Assembly: GCA_963830885.1 (NCBI GenBank)
Contig: CAWHOA010000003.1
Coordinates: 186,001 to 250,000 of the forward strand
Origin: JAIBJN01 sp963830885
GTDB taxonomy: Bacteria > Actinomycetota > Thermoleophilia > Gaiellales > Gaiellaceae
DNA length: 64,000 nucleotides
Direction of reading: 5' to 3'
In this document: one piece after another, positions 53,000 to 61,602 of the stretch
Layout of the letters: the number at the start of each line of letters is the position of its first letter
Position numbering within the stretch: position 1 is the stretch's first letter
Notes under the pieces: generated by a model
What the model was told of the DNA's origin: nothing
Databases searched by the model: none
What the model saw: the letters and a program-made list of their open reading frames with translations, nothing else
Made by a program: the position numbers and the translations under genes

Positions 53000-53799
53000 G
53001 CCACCGTCCACGGCCACATGAGCGCACCCGCCCCCTGGGCGCCGCCGAACGGCCCGAGCGTGAGCGCGGCCTCCGTGAACCCGCTTGACTCGGCCGTGAT
53101 CGCCGCGAGGGCGTCCTGATAGAGGGCCTCGAAGGGGAGCACCCAGGAGGCCATGCGGGCGACGTCCATCAGTGTCTCCGAGGCGAGCGCCTCTCCGATC
53201 TGGCCGAGCAGGCCGGCCACGAGGCCTGCGCCGAAGACCATGAAGACCGCGATCCCGTTGGCCGTCGCCGAGAGGAACACCGAGCCGAGGAGGGAGAGCG
53301 CCGCGATCACCGCCGTCGCGGCCGCCAGCTGCAGCGCCGGTCCGACGATCCGGTCCGGCGTCCAGTCGCCGATGGCCCGGGTGATGAGGAGCGTGCCGGA
53401 GTAGACGAGGACGACGTAGACGGCGCAAACGAGCGCGGCCGCCGCGAAGCGGCCGGCCAGGAGGCTCGAGCGGCCGATCGGCCGGACCACGAGCGGCTGT
53501 AGCAGGCCCCGCTCGGCGTCGCCGCGGACGGTCCCGAGTGTGAGGAAGGCGGCGAGGACGGCGCCGAGAAAGAGCGTCCCGAACATCGAGAGCCCGAACA
53601 TGGTCGCCCCGGTCAGCTCGCGCTCGTCGACGTCGAAGACCTCGCCCCTTTGCTCGGCCTCGACGACGTCGAATGCCTCCTTCACGCCCAGGGCGTACAG
53701 GCCGAGGAAGGCAGCCGTCAGCACCAGCACGACGAGGAAGACTCGCCGGCGCAGGCTCTCGCGGAAGGCGTAGCCCATGACGACGGGGATGCCTCTCAT
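52942..53799 (-). CDS. ABC-2 type transporter permease
   Basis: A 285-aa membrane protein with six helices; the N-terminal MRGIPVVMGYAFRESLRRRVFLVVLVLTAAFLGLY and the periplasmic loop up to about residue 60, then GTVRGDAERGLLQPLVVRPIGRSSLLAGRF, the typical cytoplasmic loop of ABC-2 permeases (NosY/gliding-type). It works with the adjacent ATPase, whose stop overlaps its start by 4 bp. Exported substrate unknown. Confidence 0.85.
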   Translation of the reverse strand: MRGIPVVMGYAFRESLRRRVFLVVLVLTAAFLGLYALGVKEAFDVVEAEQRGEVFDVDERELTGATMFGLSMFGTLFLGAVLAAFLTLGTVRGDAERGLLQPLVVRPIGRSSLLAGRFAAAALVCAVYVVLVYSGTLLITRAIGDWTPDRIVGPALQLAAATAVIAALSLLGSVFLSATANGIAVFMVFGAGLVAGLLGQIGEALASETLMDVARMASWVLPFEALYQDALAAITAESSGFTEAALTLGPFGGAQGAGALMWPWTVAYLALVGAAALAAFARKDL

Positions 53800-54638
53800 C
53801 CGACCTCGTCCCCGACCGCCTCGAGGTAGATCTCCTCGAGCGTCGTCTCGAGGACGCGGACGCCGTACACCTGCTCGCCGGCCGCGACGAGCCCGGCGAC
53901 GATTCCGGGCACCTCGTCGCGCCCGGCGCCCTCGAAGATGCGCGTCTCGCCGTCGAGGTCGACCTCGACGCCGCGTGGTCTCGCCAGGTCGGAGGGTCGG
54001 CCCTCCGCAACGATGCTGCCGCGCGAGAGGATCGCCACGCGATCACAGACGAGCTCGATCTCGCTGAGGAGGTGGGAGTTGAGCAGGACGGCGACGCCCC
54101 GGCGCCGCAGCTCTTCGAGCAGGCGGCGGACGGTCCTCCTGCCTCCCGGGTCGAGCGCGCTCGTCGGCTCGTCGAGGAAGAGGAAGCGCGGCGTCCCGAC
54201 GAGCGCCTGGGCGATCCCCAGCCGCTGCTGCATGCCCTTCGACATCGCTTCGACCCGCCGCGTTCGGGCGTCGGCGAGGCCGACCAGGTCGAGCAGCTCG
54301 GTGCGCTCGCCCGCGCCGCCGTGCGAGCCGGCGAGCCGCTGGTGGAGGAGCAGGAGCTCGTCCGCGGTCGCCCAGCCCGGGAAGCGGAAGAGCTCCGCCA
54401 GATACCCCATGGAGCCGCGGGCCGCGAGTGAGCCGGCGCGGGCGCCGCACACATGCGCCTCGCCGGAGGTCGCGCGCACGAGACCGCACCCGATCTTCAC
54501 CAGCGTCGACTTCCCGGCGCCGTTCGGCCCGAGCAGCCCGACGAGCTCGCCTTCCTCGACGTCGAGGTCGACCCCACCGAGCGCCGTCACCGTCCCGTAC
54601 CGCTTCACGAGCCCTCGCGCCGTGAACGCCGCAGCCAT
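53796..54638 (-). CDS. ABC transporter ATP-binding protein
   Basis: A 280-aa ATPase starting ATG 54638. Walker A GPNGAGKST, signature MSKGMQQRLGIAQAL, Walker B FLFLDEPTSALDP and the switch His in NSHLLSEIE are all intact. The degenerate signature SKGMQQR is usual for ABC-2 exporters of this group. Divergent from the IclR regulator across 62 bp. Confidence 0.9.
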   Translation of the reverse strand: MAAAFTARGLVKRYGTVTALGGVDLDVEEGELVGLLGPNGAGKSTLVKIGCGLVRATSGEAHVCGARAGSLAARGSMGYLAELFRFPGWATADELLLLHQRLAGSHGGAGERTELLDLVGLADARTRRVEAMSKGMQQRLGIAQALVGTPRFLFLDEPTSALDPGGRRTVRRLLEELRRRGVAVLLNSHLLSEIELVCDRVAILSRGSIVAEGRPSDLARPRGVEVDLDGETRIFEGAGRDEVPGIVAGLVAAGEQVYGVRVLETTLEEIYLEAVGDEVG

Positions 54639-54682
54639 TGCTGCGAGTCTACGTGGTAGCGAGTTGCACGTAGAGCAGCGGT

Positions 54683-54699
54683 GTTGCAGAATACGCAAC
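54683..54699 (+). promoter_or_regulatory. Candidate IclR-type operator
   Basis: GTTGC (54683-54687) and GCAAC (54695-54699) form an inverted repeat with a 7-bp spacer (GTTGCAGAATACGCAAC), ending one base before the regulator's ATG. Another GTTGC half-site starts at 54663. The position suggests autoregulation, and control of the whole grd operon if it is cotranscribed. Confidence 0.5.
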
Positions 54700-54700
54700 G

Positions 54701-55432
54701 ATGCAGTCGGCCGACAAGGCACTGGCGATCCTGGCCGCGTTCGACGAGGGCCGGCCCAACCTGGGCGTGTCCGAGCTGGCCGCCGAGCTCGGTATGCACA
54801 AGAGCACGGTGTCGCGGCTTCTCGCGGCGCTCGAGCGCCGCGGCCTCGTTCGGCGCGAGGGCGAGCGCTTCGCCCTGGGGCCGGAGCTCGCCCGACTGGG
54901 AGTGCTCGCCGTCCGCGGCCTGACGCTCGCAGGGGTGGCGCGGCCGCCCCTCGAGCTCCTGGCGGAGCGGACGGGCGAGACCGTCAACCTTGCCGTCCGC
55001 GAGGGCGACCGCGCGCTGAACGTCCTCCAGGTGGACGCCGTGCACTTCGTCGGCGTCACCGACTGGACCGGTCGCGCGGCGCCGCTCCACGCGAGCGCGA
55101 ACGGGAAGGCGCTGCTGGCCTTCGGCGACGGGCGCTCGCCCGCGCGCCTGGCGAGGCTCACGCCCCGGACGATCGTCGAGCGCGGTGTGCTACGGGCGGA
55201 GCTCGAGCGCACGAGAAGCGCCGGGTTCGCGGTCGCGGTCGAGGAGCTGGAGCTCGGCCTGCACGCCGTCGCGGCGCCGGTCTTCGACGCGGGCGGCTCC
55301 TGCGTCGCCGCTGTGTCTGTCTCCGGCCCGGCCTACCGGCTCACCCAACCGCGGCTGCCCGTCGTGGGGGAGCTGTGCGCCGCCGCGGCGGCCGACGTCT
55401 CGGCTCGGCTGGGCTTCCGGAGGGCTGCCTGA
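54701..55432 (+). CDS. IclR-family transcriptional regulator, probable regulator of the grd cluster
   Basis: A 243-aa protein. Residues about 5-65 form the winged helix (DKALAILAAFDEGRPNLGVSELAAELGMHKSTVSRLLAALERRGLVRR). Residues about 70-240 are the IclR effector domain (RTGETVNLAVREGDRALNVLQVD; APLHASANGKALLAF; GLHAVAAPVFDAGGSCVAAVSVSGP). Its stop TGA overlaps the grdE ATG (TGATG), so regulator and reductase are probably one transcript. No Shine-Dalgarno precedes ATG 54701, so the mRNA may be leaderless. The effector could be glycine, sarcosine or betaine. Confidence 0.88.
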   Translation: MQSADKALAILAAFDEGRPNLGVSELAAELGMHKSTVSRLLAALERRGLVRREGERFALGPELARLGVLAVRGLTLAGVARPPLELLAERTGETVNLAVREGDRALNVLQVDAVHFVGVTDWTGRAAPLHASANGKALLAFGDGRSPARLARLTPRTIVERGVLRAELERTRSAGFAVAVEELELGLHAVAAPVFDAGGSCVAAVSVSGPAYRLTQPRLPVVGELCAAAAADVSARLGFRRAA

Positions 55433-56613
55433 TGGGCTGGGAGCTGGCCTCGTTCCGGGCCGAGCTGCGAGGGGAGATCCCGGAGATCGACGGCGTCCGC
55501 GTCGACGTCGTCCGCGGAGGCGACCCGGTGCGGATCACCCACGTGCTCGACGCCGTGGAGCCGCGAGTCCGTCCGGACGGGCGCCCGGCGTTCCCCACCG
55601 AAGGCAAGGCGGGCGAGGGTCGCACGAACCGCCTCGACGGCGTCGTCGTCCTCTCCTGCCTCGACTTCCCGGCCGAGGAACGGCCTCTCCACGAGCAGGA
55701 ATCGGTGATCGACCTCGCCGGCCCGGGCGCCGCGCTCTCGCCGTTCGCAGCGGACACGAACGTCGTCCTCACCTTCGAGGCGCGCGGCGAGCTCGGGAAC
55801 GAGGAACTCGAGGCCTGGGCCCGCCGCACGACGCTCTCTGTCGCCGAGGAGCTGGCCCGGCCCACGCTCGACGCCGAGCCGGAGGAGGTCGAGCGCTTCG
55901 AGCTCGGCCCCGCCGACGCGAGCCTCCCGTCCATCGCGGCCCTGCTTCAGCTCTCGGACCTCGGGCCTCTCTACTACCAGTACCTCTACGGCGTCCCGGT
56001 CGGGCGGTCGGAACTGCCGCGGGCGGTCGACCCGGCGGAGCTCCTGGACGGCGCGGTGACCTGCGGCGAGTATCACTGGGCCGCGCTCCGCAACCCGACG
56101 ATCGCCTTCCAGCGCAACGCACTCGTGCGCGCGCTGTACCGGGAGCACGGCCGGCGCCTGCGCTTCGCCGGGCTCGTGCTCATGCGCGGCTACGAGCAGA
56201 CGGCGGACGACAAGCAGCGCGCCGCGGCCGCTGCGGCCGAGGCGGCCGTCGCGCTCGGCGCCGACGGTGCCGTCGTCACTACGGACGCCGGCGGCAACTC
56301 CCACACCGACACGATGTTGACGGTTCGCGCGTGCGAGGAGGCGGGCGTCCGGACGACGGCCATCGTCGCCGAGATGGCCGACCCGGACGCCACGGCATCG
56401 GGGTTGACCGACTGGGTGCCCGAGGCGGACTCGATCGTGTCGGTCGGGAACGCGGAGGAGCTGGTGCCGGCCTGGATCCCCGAGCTCGTTCTCGGCGGTG
56501 ACACGCTGCTCGACGGGACGCGGGCCGCCGACGCAGTGCCCATCCCGGTGCGGAACTACCTCGGCGCCACGAACCAGACGGGCCAGTACTCCCTCACGGC
56601 GACGACATGGTGA
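55432..56613 (+). CDS. grdE: Glycine/sarcosine/betaine reductase component B, pyruvoyl-forming proprotein (GrdE-like)
   Basis: A 393-aa proprotein. In known glycine reductases GrdE (and its GrdG/GrdI relatives) is cleaved before a Cys that becomes a pyruvoyl group, forming a Schiff base with the substrate amine. Here the site is LDGAVTCGEYHWAALRNPTI, with Thr210-Cys211, close to the expected position. LLQLSDLGPLYYQYLYGVPV before it and VTTDAGGNSHTDTMLTVRACEEAG after it are family segments. It overlaps the regulator by 1 bp and grdB by 7 bp. Whether it handles glycine, sarcosine or betaine is not visible. Confidence 0.88.
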   Translation: MGWELASFRAELRGEIPEIDGVRVDVVRGGDPVRITHVLDAVEPRVRPDGRPAFPTEGKAGEGRTNRLDGVVVLSCLDFPAEERPLHEQESVIDLAGPGAALSPFAADTNVVLTFEARGELGNEELEAWARRTTLSVAEELARPTLDAEPEEVERFELGPADASLPSIAALLQLSDLGPLYYQYLYGVPVGRSELPRAVDPAELLDGAVTCGEYHWAALRNPTIAFQRNALVRALYREHGRRLRFAGLVLMRGYEQTADDKQRAAAAAAEAAVALGADGAVVTTDAGGNSHTDTMLTVRACEEAGVRTTAIVAEMADPDATASGLTDWVPEADSIVSVGNAEELVPAWIPELVLGGDTLLDGTRAADAVPIPVRNYLGATNQTGQYSLTATTW

Positions 56614-57887
56614 GGGCGGTCCACTACCTCAACCAGTTCTTTGCCGGCCTCGGTGCCGAGGAGGCGGCGGAGACGCCGCCGACCCGCCTCGACGGCGCGG
56701 TCGGTCCCGGGCGGGGACTCGCCGCGGCGCTCGACGGGATCGAGATCGTTGCCACCCTCGCCTGCGGCGACGACTACTTCGCGGAGCACGAGGACGACGC
56801 CGTGGCGCGGCTCCTCGAGCTGCTCGAGGCGGAGAAGCCCGAGCTGCTGCTCGCCGGGCCCGCGTTCGGCTCCGGCCGCTACGGCTATGCGTGTGCGCGC
56901 TTTTCGCGCATCGCCGCGGAGCGGCTGGGTATTCCGGCGCTCGCCGCGATGCACGAGGAGAACCCGGGCGCCGCCGCCGCCGGCGAGGTGATCGTCGCCG
57001 CCACCGGGGTGAACGTCGCCGGCATGCGGGAGGCGCTGCCGCGGATGGCTTCGCTCGCCGCCGCCCTGGTCTCGGGCCGGGAGCTCGGCCCGCCGGACGA
57101 GGAGGGCTACGTCCCACGCGGCTTCCGCCGGAACCGCTTCGCCGAGAAGCCGGGCGCGGAGCGGGCCATCGACCTGCTCCTGGACAAGCTCGCCGGCGAG
57201 ACCCGGAGCGAGGTGGCCGGAGGCTTCGACCGGGTGTCGCCGCCGGCGGCGGTTCCGGATCTCTCGACCGCCCTCCTCGCCCTCGTCACCGAGGCCGGCT
57301 GCGTGCCGCAGGGCAATCCCGACCGGCTACCGACGATCCGCGCGCAAGGATGGCTCCGCTACGAGCTGGGCGGCGTGCACACGCTCGCGTCGGGCCGGTA
57401 CGAGTCGGTGCACGGCGGCTTCGACGTCACGCTCGCCAACGAGGACCCGAACCGGCTCGTCCCGCTCGACACCGTGAGCGCCCTCGTCGACGAGGGCCGC
57501 ATCGGGCGGGTCCACGACGTCTTCTACACGACCACCGGGAACGGCACTCCTGTCGCGGCCTCGACCCGCTTCGGGCGCGAGATCGCCGCCGAGCTGAAGG
57601 AGGCCGGCGTCGAGGCCGTCCTCCTCTCAGGCACCTGAGGGACGGGCACGCGCTGCGGGTCAGTGCTGGCGAAGGAGATCGAACGGGCGGGCGTGCCGAC
57701 GGTGTTCGTGACCTCGCTGCCCACGATCGCGACGATGGTCGGCGCGAACCGCATCGTGCGTGGCCCGGCGATCACGCACCCGTTCGGTCTCGACGAGCCC
57801 GAGCGGCGGCGGATCGTGGAGCGTGCGCTCGAGATGCTGCAGACCGAGGTCGAGCCGACGACGGTGTGGGAGGTCGACCCCGCGTGA
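56607..57887 (+). CDS. grdB: Glycine/sarcosine/betaine reductase component B, selenoprotein subunit (GrdB-like, Sec344)
   Basis: Reading from ATG 56607, an in-frame TGA at 57636-57638 falls exactly where GrdB proteins have selenocysteine: LLSGT-U-GTGTRCGSVLAKEIERAG. Beyond it the same frame continues with strong GrdB similarity (VGANRIVRGPAITHPFG, then ERALEMLQTEVEPTTVWEVDPA) to TGA 57885-57887, giving 426 aa, close to the roughly 430-440 aa of known GrdB. The Sec is expected to attack the substrate alpha carbon. Known proteins, as I recall them, read UxxCxxC; here the middle Cys is Gly (UGTGTRC). A possible SECIS stem: CTGA 57635-57638 with TCAG 57660-57663, and GCA/TGC at 57646-57656. Without Sec insertion the product would stop at 343 aa. 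Confidence 0.88.
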
Positions 57888-58008
57888 CGCGCCTCCATTT
57901 TGGGGCCACCCCGGACCACCACCCGCTTTCAGCCTATCGCCGGCGAGCGCAGTGGTGTGTGCCACATCGGGCCGAAAGTGTCACGGCTCCGTGCCGAAAG
58001 GCTGCGAC

Positions 58009-59343
58009 ATGACCGGTCGCGCCGCGATCCACTCCTGCTCGCTCGTCCTCGCCCATGCGCCCGACCTCGTCCGGCACGGCTCGAAGCCTGCACGGGAGCT
58101 GGCCGTGGACACGGACGGGCTCCTCGCCTCCCTCACCCGGAGCCTCCGCTCCTACGACGACGCTCTCACCTACGCGCCGCATCAGGCGCTGATCGGGAAC
58201 CTTCGGCCCGAACAGCTCTGGGAGGTTCCCCGCCCGTGGTGGAGCAACCCGGTCGAGGGACGGCCCGAGGGCCCGTTCGGAGTCGTGGTCGACCAGTCCG
58301 AGCTGTACCGGCGCATGGAGGCGGCCGACAGCTTCGGGCTCTTCAAGCTCGACGGGAGCCCCGCGCCGAACGGCGGGCTCACGATCGACGAGCACGGAAG
58401 GGCGGCCGGCTCCATGAGCGGGGCGCACGAGCTGGACGAGAGCCTCTCCGCCTCGGTGCTCCTGGAGAACCTCGCGTGCAAGGCGACCGGCGCCCTCGCC
58501 CTGGAGCACTTGCTGGGGGCGAGCGGGCTCGCCGCGGAGGACGTCCCCTACGTGATCGGCTGCGGGGAGGAGGCCGTCGGCGACCGCTACCAGCGCGGCG
58601 GCGGCAACCTCGCCAAGGCGATCGCCGAGCAGGCCGGTTGCGTGAACGCCTCCGGGAGCGACGTGAAGGCCTTCTGCTGCGGGCCGGTGCACGCGCTCGT
58701 CGTCGCCGGGTCGCTGGTCGCCTCCGGCGTGTATCCGTGCGTAGTCGTCGTCGCGGGCGGGTCGCTGGCCAAGCTGGGGATGAAGTTCTCCGGCGCGCTC
58801 CGGCACGGCGTCCCGGTCCTCGAGGATGTGCTCGCAGGTTTCGCGGTTCTCGTCGCGCCGCCGGGCGACGGCGTGCCCGAGCTCCGCCTCGACGCGGTCG
58901 GCCGCCATCGGGTCGGCTCGGGCTCCGCGCAGCAGGCCGTGCTCGAGGATCTCGTCGTCGAGCCGCTCGAGCGCCTCGGACGCGGCATCCTCGACGTCGA
59001 CCGCTACGCCACCGAGCTGCACGACCCCGAGATCACCGAGCCGGCAGGGGCAGGCAACGTCCCCAGCCGCAACTACAAGCTGATCGGGGCGCTCGCCGTC
59101 CGCCGCGGCGAGCTGGCGCGCGAGGAGCTCGACGGCTTCGAGCGCAGCCACGGCCTGCCGGGCTTCTCGCCCACCCAGGGCCACGTCGCCTCGGCCGTGC
59201 CGTGGCTCCCGCACGGGCTCGCCGCCCTGCGCTCCGGCGAGATCGGCTCGACCATGCTGCTCGCGAAGGGCTCGCTTTTCCTGGGCCGCATGACCGAGCT
59301 CGCCGACGGAATGTCCATCCTCCTCGAACCGGGAAAGGAGTAG
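58009..59343 (+). CDS. grdC: Glycine reductase component C, beta subunit (GrdC-like)
   Basis: 444 aa from ATG 58009. GrdC receives the carboxymethyl/acyl group from GrdA and helps form acetyl phosphate with GrdD. AIHSCSLVLAHAPDLVRHGSKP, YAPHQALIGNLRPEQL, KAFCCGPVHALVVAGSLV (Cys223/Cys224), GGSLAKLGMKFSGALRHGVPVLEDVLAGFAVLV, then GAGNVPSRNYKLIGAL and PTQGHVASAVPWL are all family segments, in family order. The frame is open upstream to 57760, but similarity starts at 58009. The 121-bp gap after grdB shows no gene. No grdD follows: the next genes are trxA and grdA. Confidence 0.87.
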   Translation: MTGRAAIHSCSLVLAHAPDLVRHGSKPARELAVDTDGLLASLTRSLRSYDDALTYAPHQALIGNLRPEQLWEVPRPWWSNPVEGRPEGPFGVVVDQSELYRRMEAADSFGLFKLDGSPAPNGGLTIDEHGRAAGSMSGAHELDESLSASVLLENLACKATGALALEHLLGASGLAAEDVPYVIGCGEEAVGDRYQRGGGNLAKAIAEQAGCVNASGSDVKAFCCGPVHALVVAGSLVASGVYPCVVVVAGGSLAKLGMKFSGALRHGVPVLEDVLAGFAVLVAPPGDGVPELRLDAVGRHRVGSGSAQQAVLEDLVVEPLERLGRGILDVDRYATELHDPEITEPAGAGNVPSRNYKLIGALAVRRGELAREELDGFERSHGLPGFSPTQGHVASAVPWLPHGLAALRSGEIGSTMLLAKGSLFLGRMTELADGMSILLEPGKE

Positions 59344-59346
59344 CGA

Positions 59347-59679
59347 ATGCCGGTCGAAGCGACCGTCGACACGTACGGAGACCTGACAGGCGAGGGCAGC
59401 GTCCTCGTCGACTTCTGGGGTCCGCGCTGCCAGCCGTGCCTCGCGATGATGCCCACTATCGCCAAGCTCGAGGAGGAGGCCGGCGGCGCCGTGCGCGTCG
59501 TCAAGGTCAACTCCGCCGAGAACCGCGAGATCTGCCGGGACCTGCGCGTCTTCGGGCTCCCGACCTACGTGCTCATGCGGGACGGGGAGGAGCTCGAGCG
59601 CCTCTCCGGCGAGGTGTCCAAGACCGAGATCGAGCGGGCCTTCGCCACGCTCGTCGCGGAAGGAGGTGAGGGAGCATGA
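59347..59679 (+). CDS. trxA: Thioredoxin of the glycine reductase system
   Basis: A 110-aa thioredoxin with active site WGPRCQPC (Cys28-Cys31), unlike the usual WCGPC, but similar to the WxxxCxPC/CxSC sites of thioredoxins encoded in clostridial grd operons. It would re-reduce GrdA after each turnover. The ATG follows the grdC stop by 3 bp with an AAAGGAG ribosome-binding site in the grdC end; its own stop overlaps grdA (ATGA). No thioredoxin reductase is nearby. Confidence 0.9.
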   Translation: MPVEATVDTYGDLTGEGSVLVDFWGPRCQPCLAMMPTIAKLEEEAGGAVRVVKVNSAENREICRDLRVFGLPTYVLMRDGEELERLSGEVSKTEIERAFATLVAEGGEGA

Positions 59680-60131
59680 AGCTGGACGGGAAGAAGGTGA
59701 TCGCGCTCGGCGAGCGGGACGGCGTGCCGGGCCCGGCGATCGCCGCGTGCGTCGAGTCGGCGGGAGCCGAGGTTGTCTTCGTCGAGACGGAGTGCTTCGT
59801 CTGAACGGCGGCCGGGGCCATGGACCCGGAGAACCAGGACCGGATCAAGGGCCTGGTCGACACGCACGGCGCGGACGGCCTCGTGGTCGTTCTCGGAGCC
59901 GCAGATCTCGAATCCCTCGAGGTCGCGGCCGAGACGGTCACGCTGGGAGATCCGGCCTACGTGGGTCCATTGGCAGGAGTCCAGTTGGGGCTCCCCGTCG
60001 TTCACATCCTCGAAGAGGACGTCAAGGAGCAGGTCGACGCAGGCGTCTACGACGAGCAGGTCGGGCTGCTCGAGATGACGCTCGACGTCAGTCAGGTGCG
60101 GGAGGCCGCGCGGAAGTTTCCCGGGCGCTGA
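59676..60131 (+). CDS. grdA: Glycine/sarcosine/betaine reductase selenoprotein A (GrdA, Sec43)
   Basis: Reading from ATG 59676 (ribosome-binding site AGGAGGTGAG), TGA 59802-59804 sits within TECFV-U-TAAGAMDPENQDRIKGL. The GrdA motif CFVUTAAGAMDLENQ with its CxxU redox pair (Cys40/Sec43) is reproduced almost exactly. The frame continues with VGPLAGVQLGLPVVHILEEDVKEQVDAGVYDEQVGLLEM to TGA 60129-60131, giving 151 aa, the family length. A stem CCGGG 59812-59816 / CCCGG 59825-59829 with an 8-nt loop lies 7 nt after the TGA, a bacterial SECIS-like position. Standard gene calling would see only a fragment from ATG 59820. Confidence 0.93.
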
Positions 60132-60881
60132 TCAGCGCGCCTCCGCGACTTCCTCCTCCGCCATGAAGCGGACGAAGTAGACCGTGAACATGGCGAAGAA
60201 GACGATCGACTCGCTGACGGCCATGGCGATCCCGGCGAGCTGCTGGTCCGCGAGCGGCGTCAGGCCCCACAGGTCCGGCGCCTGCGTGTAGAAGTCGTAG
60301 AGCGGGCTGGGGAGGAGGGCCAGCAGGAGGCCGAGCGGGCTCGCGAAGACGAACGCGGCGAAGAGGTAGGCCGCTTTGGCGCCGTTCGGCAGGCTCCAGG
60401 GCCGGGACTGCAGCACCGGCCACCAGAGAAGGGTGCCGGCTGCGAGGTACGTCAGGTGCTCGAGCTGCAGGAGCCAGTGGTGCGAGAGCGCCGTTTCGTA
60501 GGCAGCCGGGACGTGCCAGAGCAGGTAGCTCCCGAGCCAGAGGGGAAGCGCGACCAAGGGCCGCGTCAGGAGGCGGACGAGCCGGTAGCGTGCGAGCGCC
60601 TCGGCCAGGGCCGGCGGGACCGCCGCGACGAGGAGCAGCGGGATCCATTCGGCGAGCGCGACGTTCTGCACGAGGTGCGCCCAGAGGTGGTAGTGGAACG
60701 CCAAGGTCGCGAGCGGCGTTGCGAGGGTGAGCAGGAAAACCGTGATCGCCCCGGCGAAGCAGGCCACGTGCCGGCTCGAGGGCGGGTGGCGTCGCGCCCC
60801 CGCCGCATAGACGGCGATCAGCACGACGGCGGCCGTGAGCTCGACCCAGGCTGCCGGCCAGGTCCACGGCGACGGCGCCAC
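60132..60881 (-). CDS. CtaG-like cytochrome c oxidase assembly/membrane protein
   Basis: A 249-aa membrane protein with about seven helices and a Caa3_CtaG-type pattern: LATPLATLAFHYHLWAHLVQNVALAEWIPLLLVAAVPPAL, LLQLEHLTYLAAGTLLWWPVL and a C-terminal QQLAGIAMAVSESIVFF. The conserved histidines (HYHLWAH, LEHLTY) probably bind copper or haem. The family helps assemble caa3-type oxidase in Bacillus. Its stop abuts the grdA stop; GCGCTGATCAGCGC at the junction is a perfect palindrome. Confidence 0.8.
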   Translation of the reverse strand: MAPSPWTWPAAWVELTAAVVLIAVYAAGARRHPPSSRHVACFAGAITVFLLTLATPLATLAFHYHLWAHLVQNVALAEWIPLLLVAAVPPALAEALARYRLVRLLTRPLVALPLWLGSYLLWHVPAAYETALSHHWLLQLEHLTYLAAGTLLWWPVLQSRPWSLPNGAKAAYLFAAFVFASPLGLLLALLPSPLYDFYTQAPDLWGLTPLADQQLAGIAMAVSESIVFFAMFTVYFVRFMAEEEVAEAR

Positions 60882-60921
60882 GACGTCCCGAAGGATACGG
60901 TCGGGGCGCCGAGGCCGGGCG

Positions 60922-61296
60922 CTAGATCAGCGTCGGGTCGACGTAGGCCGGATCGCGGCGCGCGAGCCACTCGCGCACGTAGACGCCGCCGGCGACCAGC
61001 GGACCGCCCGGGAAGGCGGTGAGGAGGACGATCGTCGCCCAGAGCGCCGAGGGCAGGCCGCCGGCGGCGGCGCTGACCACGATCGGCAGGGCGAGGAACC
61101 AGAGCGCCTTCCAGTCCGCCACGACGTAGCCGAGCCCGAAGTGGACGACCGGCGGCACGAGCAAGAGCAGGAGCACGAGCGGTGTCGGAAGTGCCGTCTC
61201 CGTCCGTGCGAAGAGCACGATCCAGAGGGTCATGACCGCGCAGTACCCGATCATCGCGGTGCGCGGGCTGAGTTCGTTGATCCGTTCTATGGTCAC
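60922..61296 (-). CDS. Small membrane protein, unknown
   Basis: 124 aa with about four hydrophobic segments (residues 15-32, 38-60, 65-82, 84-106) and a charged C-terminus. No recognised family. It is upstream of the ctaG-like gene on the same strand with a 40-bp gap. Confidence 0.6.
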   Translation of the reverse strand: MTIERINELSPRTAMIGYCAVMTLWIVLFARTETALPTPLVLLLLLVPPVVHFGLGYVVADWKALWFLALPIVVSAAAGGLPSALWATIVLLTAFPGGPLVAGGVYVREWLARRDPAYVDPTLI

Positions 61297-61421
61297 GCGA
61301 CTCCCTGTGTCCCATTAGGCGTGACCGCTCCGCCCGACTGACGACTAGGAGTCACATGATGCGTGCGCCCGCCCAGCGCGCCATCCCCTATTCGGGGAAC
61401 CGGCTACCCTTCGCTCCGAGC

Positions 61422-61492
<71 letters not shown>

Positions 61493-61602
61493 CTGCACTA
61501 ACCTAACGTCGCTTTCCGCCCGCTTCGCCGAGGTCGGGGGCGCGATGGCGCACTCGACGCTGGCCGTCTACAGTTACCCGGACTCGAGGGGAGGAGATCG
61601 TC

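Noticed and set aside
57663..57887. A separate 74-aa protein after grdB
   Set aside because: It is the C-terminal part of GrdB in the same frame, beyond the Sec TGA.
59820..60131. A separate 103-aa protein starting at ATG 59820
   Set aside because: It is the C-terminal two thirds of GrdA; the family motif continues upstream through the Sec codon.
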